From positions 1 through 39,563 of the forward strand of contig JADFMM010000021.1 of NCBI GenBank assembly GCA_022563885.1: a stretch of DNA of 39,563 nucleotides. Reading direction: 5' to 3'. A program made the position numbers and the translations under genes. Position 1 is the first letter of the stretch. Every line of letters begins with the position of its first letter. The notes beneath the pieces are model-generated. The model was given only the letters and a program-made list of their open reading frames with translations. It ran no database searches and was not told the DNA's origin. This stretch comes from Planctomycetota bacterium. GTDB lineage: Bacteria > Planctomycetota > Phycisphaerae > Sedimentisphaerales > Anaerobacaceae. Of the stretch, positions 35,306 to 39,563 are shown piece after piece.

Positions 35306-36472
35306 CTAGGGGACGCCGGGATCTCGCGGCCGCTTGACGCCGTAATGCAGAGTGACCGTCCCTTCACTGGTCCGGTGATGGTGAGGTTTGCCGATCTCCA
35401 GCACGATCTGCTCCTCGCTGCTGCCGCCTCCCAGAACGTCGACCACCACCGCCGGACGGAGGAGTCGCTCCCTGTTGTTGGCCCACGACCTCGTCAACGC
35501 GGCACCGACGTGGACCTCTTCGACGGTGAACGAATAGGCCTCGTCCGAAAATGCAAAAGACTGTCCTATTGAAACGGTGTCCAGCCGCAGTCTCTTTTCC
35601 TGCCCGGAAAGGACGAAGGTCACGCCGGTGGGCAGCACGATCAGCGTGTAACGACCCGCACTCCGGACCCGTTCAAAATCGACAAAGGTGGCCCGCAAAG
35701 GGAGCTTCTCTTGCCCATGCCCATCTCCAAAGTGGGGAAAGCGGGACCACAGCCAGCACTTCTGTCGGGTCTTGCCGTCGCTGACCTCTACCTGAAGGGC
35801 AGGATTGTCTGCTTTGTCCGGTGAGTCGAAGACCTCTCCCGTCTCCAAGTGAATACCATAATGAGACATGTAGTCCAACACCTTGATCGTGTAGCCGGGA
35901 ACCGTGATGGCGTTTCTCTGTCCCAGATCGAGCGATATCTCTAAGGGAGGCGCTTCCTCCAGAGGCCAAACCCTTAAGAGCCCCAATCTGGCGCCGGCCA
36001 CGGTCAAGGTCTCACGGATCCGCTCGATGGTATGGACGTCTTTCAGCGGCACCACACCCACCGACCCGATCGAAGCGGAGACGGACTGCCGTTGGGGATC
36101 TTGAGAGTCGAGCCAGACTGCCTGAGCCATGGCCGGCCCCCGCAAGGCCAGTCGGACCAGAACGCCCCCGTCCGCTTGCGGCTGAGCCGTTTCCTGCCAC
36201 ACCAGATCGGGCAGATAGTGCCGCAACGTCACACGGACCGTAGTCCCCGGAACGGCAAAGGTCTGATTCAGTGTCCGCGGCCGATGACGATCTGAGACTG
36301 CTATGGGGATCTCCAGCGCCGGCCCCTCGAACCCCAAGAACAAGGTCACCGTCCAGCGTCCCTCAAACATGGGGGCATGCGGGTCTTGAGGATTGGCGGA
36401 CACCAGCGTGCCTGCGGCGAACACCGCCGTTATCAGGACATGGACGCCGAGATATCTTTTACAACTTCCCAT
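35306..36472 (-). CDS. Secreted protein resembling the periplasmic part of ResB
   Basis: 388 residues with a signal peptide (VHVLITAVFAAGTLVSA) and no other membrane segment. The middle and C-terminal parts (GYTIKVLDYMSHYGIHLETG, NPALQVEVSDGKTR, WLWSRFPHFG) resemble the periplasmic beta domain seen in ResB-type cytochrome c assembly proteins and in secreted proteins near multiheme clusters. The match is by eye and weak. No CXXCH or CXXC site. It is the first gene of the electron-transfer cluster, 130 bases before the tetraheme start. Possible roles are cytochrome maturation or chaperoning; an accessory surface protein is equally possible. Confidence 0.6.
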   Translation of the reverse strand: MGSCKRYLGVHVLITAVFAAGTLVSANPQDPHAPMFEGRWTVTLFLGFEGPALEIPIAVSDRHRPRTLNQTFAVPGTTVRVTLRHYLPDLVWQETAQPQADGGVLVRLALRGPAMAQAVWLDSQDPQRQSVSASIGSVGVVPLKDVHTIERIRETLTVAGARLGLLRVWPLEEAPPLEISLDLGQRNAITVPGYTIKVLDYMSHYGIHLETGEVFDSPDKADNPALQVEVSDGKTRQKCWLWSRFPHFGDGHGQEKLPLRATFVDFERVRSAGRYTLIVLPTGVTFVLSGQEKRLRLDTVSIGQSFAFSDEAYSFTVEEVHVGAALTRSWANNRERLLRPAVVVDVLGGGSSEEQIVLEIGKPHHHRTSEGTVTLHYGVKRPRDPGVP

Positions 36473-36548
36473 TGCGGGCCTCCGAAAGGCTCAGCAGCGT
36501 CTCCGCCAGGTTGAGAATCGCCTCGGTATACTTACTAATGACAAACAT
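36459..36548 (-). CDS. Possible 29-residue leader ORF
   Basis: ATG at 36548 opens a short frame (MFVISKYTEAILNLAETLLS and nine more residues) that ends at 36459, 14 bases inside the next gene. It overlaps that gene's start, the usual layout of a coupled leader, and its helix is amphipathic. The ribosome-binding site is poor and no family is recognised, so it may be chance. Confidence 0.22.
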   Translation of the reverse strand: MFVISKYTEAILNLAETLLSLSEARNGKL

Positions 36549-36617
36549 CCGGCCAACGGTAGTCCTCGATAGATAATGTCACGATTGCCCCTATAAATGG
36601 GAAGTTATTTGTGCGCA

Positions 36618-36776
36618 AGAGCCCCTACGCAAAATGACTCTGCATTCAAACGGCTTATTCTGCGCCTGGACGGCGTCAGGCTCCATCGACCGTCCTCGGA
36701 CGGCCTGCTTCGCCTTCCCTGCCAGACACAGAAACGCTCGTTTTCGGTGCGACGATTCATTTTGCGTAGGCGCTCT
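36618..36776. mobile_element. 159-bp MITE-like element with 23-bp terminal inverted repeats
   Basis: Left end 36618-36640 and the reverse complement of 36754-36776 agree at 21 of 23 positions (core CCTACGCAAAATGA). The interior holds a GC-rich dyad (GACCGTCCTCGGACGG) and an open minus-strand frame (NKPFECRVILRRG) that parallels the repeat-derived tail of the oxidoreductase relic near 4284-4330. The right end overlaps the TAG stop of the AbiEii-like relic at 36777-36775. The left end abuts the upstream region of the cytochrome cluster. Confidence 0.72.
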
Positions 36777-37325
36777 AAGCCAAAACGGACCGAATGTTCT
36801 CAACGGTAATAAGGGTAGCGTCGCTCGGGTGTTCGAGAAAGGATTTCACATCTGCTGCGATTGCTGGACAGTCGAGATCGTTTAGCGTTTCAATAAGGTG
36901 GCCTTTCCAGCCGGACGAGTCCATAGCCCCCGCACCCTGTGTCTGGTCTAATGCCTTCTGGAGTTGACCAAGGTTGGGTTCAACGGGAGGCACCTTGCCC
37001 CGATACCAAAGCAGATCATACCAATCTCTGCTTTTGCTATACTGCCGCGTAAGGAGTGCGTGAACTTTCCCAGCCATGAGCGAAGAGAGATCGTAGTGAT
37101 TAGGGATCGGCAATAAATAAATTGGGCATTCAAAAGTCCAAGTTATTTCTTGCCGGTCCCTTAATCGACAGCATGGCGTGCCGTGTGATGAGGTCGCGCA
37201 CCGACCGTGCACCCGCAGGCGGATTCGTGTCGATCTCTAGCTTGATCGATAGTTTCTGGCTCTTCATGGCAGCAAGCCCGGCTTCCTGCAGCAGTCCTTC
37301 TAGTTTGATATTGTAAATACATTAT
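36775..37325 (-). pseudogene. AbiEii/AbiGii-family nucleotidyltransferase toxin, interrupted relic
   Basis: C-terminal two thirds of an AbiEii-like protein, the toxin part of type IV toxin-antitoxin systems. The upstream piece (about 37164-37325) reads YNIKLEGLLQEAGLAAMKSQ, then IKLEIDTNPPAGARS and HAMLSI. It then runs into a 58-base palindromic insert with stop codons. Downstream the gene resumes at HYDLSSLMAGKVHALLTRQY and SRDWYDLLWYRG and ends at 36775. Removing the insert plus one copy of TTA restores MLSI-N-HYDLSS in frame. The N-terminal part with the nucleotidyltransferase catalytic motif is missing: an in-frame stop precedes it, and the sulfatase gene ends there. No AbiEi antitoxin is present. 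Confidence 0.85.
37103..37160. mobile_element. 58-bp palindromic element with TTA target duplication
   Basis: The ends GGGATCGGCAATAAATAA and (inverted) GGGACCGGCAAGAAATAA match at 16 of 18 positions, and the inner AAATTGGGC/GTCCAAGTT arms pair as well, so nearly the whole unit folds into one hairpin. It is flanked on both sides by TTA (37100-37102 and 37161-37163). It splits the AbiEii-like gene. A second, diverged copy is at 39324-39388. Confidence 0.75.
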
Positions 37326-37337
37326 CCAATATTTCTT

Positions 37338-38825
37338 CTAAATCCTAGGCTTCCAATGGAAGGTTTCGCCTTCGATGACGAGTTTCAATTGGTTTCGCTG
37401 GGGACCAGGCTTGGCAAAGCGGGTCGGCGCCCCGAGCCGCAGTCTGGCTTTGATTTTCGCATAGTCACTGTCGCCAGCCAGATTGACCCATTCGTTGAAG
37501 TCCTGGCGCACATTATAGAGTTCTTCGGTTTGGTCCTGGTAGTGGATGTAGCGCCAGTCCTGGTTGATGATCGCGTATTCGTCGGGCGACATTCCGGGCA
37601 GCAGGATGTTGCGATCCTTGGCGACTGTGGGATTGTGGAGCACCGGCGCCAATGAGCTGCCGTCAAGGCCGTCCACTACCGGAAGCCTGCACAGGTCGAT
37701 AAAAGTAGGGTACATGTCTATCAGGCTGACTGTGGTATCGACCATAGACCCAGGCTGCACACCCGGACCCGACCAGATGAAGGGCACACCGGAGGTGCGT
37801 TGCCAGAGGGTGTGCTTGCCCCAGTCCATCTTTTCGCCGTGGTGGTATCCGTGGTCACTCCACAGCACTATGATCGTGTTGTTGCTGTTGGGCCCCTCTT
37901 CCAGGGCTTTCAGTAGGCGCCCCAGCATGGCATCGGCATAGGAGACACAGGCGAGGTAGCCATGTATCGCATCCTTAACGGCCTCGATCTCTACGAGGCG
38001 GCGATGAATCTTCCCGCGTGCAATTTTCTTCTTGCGGATGGCAGGCGGCAGATCGTCAAGATCATCGGTTTTGTAAGGCGGTGGCTGGATTCTATCGCCA
38101 TCGTAGAGATCGAAGTATTTCTCCGGGCAGTAGTTCGGGAAATGGGGTGTGTAGAGCCCGACCGCCACAAAGAAGGGCTTATCATGCCTCTTGCGAAGCA
38201 GATCGCAGGCCCACTCGGTACGTATGGTGTCGGCCATCCTCTCCTCGTTTTCGTTGCGCACCTTGCCCCATTCGAGGAAGAACTTGTTGGCCGGCACGCG
38301 ATCAGCATTATAGGCGCTGTTGGGGTAGGGCTGGGGGAGAATGGGACTATCGACGGTCCAACTGCTGAGGCTCCAACCCTCTTCCTTCTGGCTTTGGCTA
38401 CGCACGAAGAATTCGTCCCATCCGCGCAGATCCACAAAGCCCGCAGGATGGTGAAACAGCTTACCGCCCCCGAAGGTTCGGTAGCCGCCTTTCTGAAAGG
38501 TCACCTGCAAGGGCTGGATTTCCGGATGGTGGTGGAAATAGACCTGCGTCGTGTAGCAGCCGGTGTTCGACGCATGGCGTCCCGTGAAGATAGCGCTACG
38601 CGAAGGTGCGCAAAAGACACCCGCCGTGTGGGCATTGCGGAAGGTCACACCGGATTCCGCCAGCCGGTCCATATGCGGCGTGACTGCCTGCCCATACCCC
38701 AAGGGCCCAACCCAATCACACAGATCGTCCAGGGCAAAAAAGAGAACATTTGGCTGTTGCGGCACCTGTGCCCCGCAAACCCCAATCCAAAACGCTGCTG
38801 CAAATACTACCCCAGTTCTTTCCAT
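37338..38825 (-). CDS. Secreted sulfatase, iduronate-2-sulfatase-like
   Basis: 495-residue family S1 sulfatase. The start at 38825 (MERTGVVFAAAFWIG) is preferred over one three codons earlier, since AAGGA sits at the right distance only for the later ATG. After the signal peptide, NVLFFALDDLCDW carries the metal Asp pair and CAPSR (Cys72) is the formylglycine site. The block KPFFVAVGLYTPHFP and WSDHGYHHGEKMDWGKHTLW are hallmarks of the iduronate-2-sulfatase group. Length is normal and there is no lesion, although both neighbours are relics. Likely action: desulfation of a uronic-acid-bearing sulfated polysaccharide. It is separated from the other sulfatase by 33 kb and shares no obvious operon. 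Confidence 0.94.
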   Translation of the reverse strand: MERTGVVFAAAFWIGVCGAQVPQQPNVLFFALDDLCDWVGPLGYGQAVTPHMDRLAESGVTFRNAHTAGVFCAPSRSAIFTGRHASNTGCYTTQVYFHHHPEIQPLQVTFQKGGYRTFGGGKLFHHPAGFVDLRGWDEFFVRSQSQKEEGWSLSSWTVDSPILPQPYPNSAYNADRVPANKFFLEWGKVRNENEERMADTIRTEWACDLLRKRHDKPFFVAVGLYTPHFPNYCPEKYFDLYDGDRIQPPPYKTDDLDDLPPAIRKKKIARGKIHRRLVEIEAVKDAIHGYLACVSYADAMLGRLLKALEEGPNSNNTIIVLWSDHGYHHGEKMDWGKHTLWQRTSGVPFIWSGPGVQPGSMVDTTVSLIDMYPTFIDLCRLPVVDGLDGSSLAPVLHNPTVAKDRNILLPGMSPDEYAIINQDWRYIHYQDQTEELYNVRQDFNEWVNLAGDSDYAKIKARLRLGAPTRFAKPGPQRNQLKLVIEGETFHWKPRI

Positions 38826-38927
38826 AGCGAACATCCTTTTTTACAACCATCATCAGAGTCTCGAAAACTTAGTATTTCACTGATTGGAATGATTAGACAC
38901 GGATGTGATATTTGTTGGCGCCTAATG

Positions 38928-39323
38928 CTATGCTGCCGGCGGATTTAACTCCCAAAGCATCATGATGGCATCGTACTCGACCTGGTCCATCCGGATCATG
39001 CAGCCATGGCGGGTATTCTCCGGGACAATGTGGCACTCGCCATCCTTAATAGAGGATGTCCGGAGCCTAGGCGTGTCCTGTCGCCCATCCGGAATCGAGC
39101 AAATCGAAGATAACACCATGATCCTTTCAGGTCACCAGGTCCTCGGAGGACCGGGCATGCCTGTCATACTGCTCGCTCCATACGGCCTTGTCGGTGGTGG
39201 GGAAGATCCACCTCTTGCCGTCGGGAAACACTCGCCTCGACGGATCTGCCCCGACGAAGAGGGAATTCTCAGGCCAACCGCGGTCCCTGCGGGCATGAGG
39301 GCGACGAGGATTGCCAATTGACT
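38928..39323 (-). pseudogene. GH43-like glycoside hydrolase relic with a chimeric tail
   Basis: The minus strand reads the end of a signal peptide (QLAILVALMPAGTAVG), then after a frameshift near 39270 a family 43-like N-terminus: NSLFVGADPSRRVFPDGKRW, FPTTDK, WSEQYDRHARSSEDLVT. Two codons expected to be Trp are stops: the one after LVT (TGA near 39129) and that in GHA-stop-APDILY (TAG near 39073). After ILY the frame shifts again, and a tail of unknown origin (CHIVPENTRHGCMIRMDQVE) runs to 38928. The upstream end abuts the palindromic element at 39324. The rest of the glycosidase is missing. Confidence 0.62.
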
Positions 39324-39388
39324 TAGGAACCGGCAATAAATAAATTGGGCAATTGGGCATTCAAAAGTCCAAGTTATTTCGTGGTTCT
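39324..39388. mobile_element. Second copy of the palindromic element
   Basis: Same core as 37103-37160 (CGGCAATAAATAAATTGGGC, CATTCAAAAGTCCAAGTTAT). It carries an extra 8-base AATTGGGC direct repeat and a diverged right end (GTGGTTC). Flanks are TTA-like on both sides. It sits at the broken 5' end of the GH43-like relic. The following 39389-39530 shows no supported gene, only short similarity (CGGTCCCTG, GCGGGCA) to the segment around 39290-39297. Confidence 0.68.
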
Positions 39389-39530
39389 TTAATAATGCTG
39401 CTATCGCAGCCAGGATTGTACCACGGAAGCCGCCGTTTTCTAGCCGGTCCCTGTGCGGGCAGGACAATCGCAAGTAACTTTCTCTGACATGAACCGTCCT
39501 TTTTTCAATCGCTTCCCCGCGTACCTCACC

Positions 39531-39563
39531 GGTAGTAATCAGTAATCAGGGGACAAGTAATCA
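39531..39563. repeat. GTAATCA-unit repeat, cut by the window end
   Basis: TAGTAATCAGTAATCAG followed by ACAAGTAATCA closely matches the left arm of the hairpin at 22819-22911, so it is probably the first arm of another such hairpin. Confidence 0.65.

Noticed and set aside
36546-36618. Promoter TTGCGC-17-TATAGG upstream of the ResB-like gene
   Set aside because: Both hexamers are weak and the -35 lies on the edge of the repeat element; not distinct enough to list as a feature.
36591-36803. 70-residue minus-strand ORF in the inverted-repeat element
   Set aside because: It is encoded almost entirely by the repeat and has no start signal; its similarity to the oxidoreductase tail reflects the shared repeat rather than a protein family.
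39132-39473. 113-residue minus-strand ORF at the right end
   Set aside because: It threads through the palindromic element and the wrong frame of the GH43-like relic; only its short signal-like part belongs to a former gene.

Overview
The window looks like a chromosomal piece of a Planctomycetota-like bacterium (the wider PVC group, including Verrucomicrobiota, Lentisphaerota and Kiritimatiellota, is not excluded). The signs are a secreted cytochrome/DUF1549/DUF1553 protein next to a Tat-exported DUF1501 protein, two formylglycine sulfatases, three complete type IV prepilin-like proteins with the short [18 protein letters not shown]-terminus and a C-terminal (F/Y)xDGxxx motif, and a TIM-barrel sugar isomerase family common in that group. 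GC content is moderate to high and genes lie on both strands.

Left part (1-6.5 kb): mostly decaying carbohydrate and fermentation genes. A GH32 fructan hydrolase and its overlapping PfkB fructokinase carry frameshifts, and the GH32 gene has lost the segment holding its nucleophile motif. A prepilin and a sulfatase are intact. A giant 2-oxoacid:ferredoxin oxidoreductase survives only as a 3' relic that lacks the N-terminal domains and, by my comparison, the iron-sulfur domain.

Middle-left (6.5-18.2 kb): an intact cytochrome-DUF1549-DUF1553 / DUF1501 / prepilin run with a clear promoter; a sugar cluster (TIM-barrel isomerase, PIG-L deacetylase, NagB-like isomerase); a MITE-like element; another prepilin; citrate synthase with a good promoter; and a small-protein/FMN-binding protein pair.

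Middle (18.4-26.1 kb): a fused class II aldolase/short-chain dehydrogenase, then a minus-strand operon reading outer-membrane porin, octaheme cytochrome c, lipoprotein binding protein, fused permease, ATPase. It looks like a complete outer-membrane-to-cytoplasm uptake route of the FbpABC type with a multiheme cytochrome built in.

Right-centre (26.2-36.5 kb): the most striking part. A compact minus-strand cluster encodes a ResB-like secreted protein, an OmcE-like tetraheme cytochrome with its own strong promoter overlapped by an inverted repeat, a beta-propeller lipoprotein, a pentaheme lipoprotein, a large outer-membrane beta-barrel, a second beta-propeller lipoprotein and a large cytochrome with 11 CXXCH sites plus one CX3CH site. 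Most cistrons overlap. I read this as a candidate porin-cytochrome conduit with an extracellular cytochrome filament subunit. Downstream, a RelBE-type toxin-antitoxin pair sits between the large cytochrome gene and a decayed partial duplicate of that gene's 3' end.

Right end (36.5-39.6 kb): repeat-rich and decaying. A 159-bp inverted-repeat element, an AbiEii-like relic split by a 58-bp palindromic element with a 3-bp target duplication, an intact sulfatase, a GH43-like relic and a second palindromic element. Short-unit intergenic hairpins recur across the window.
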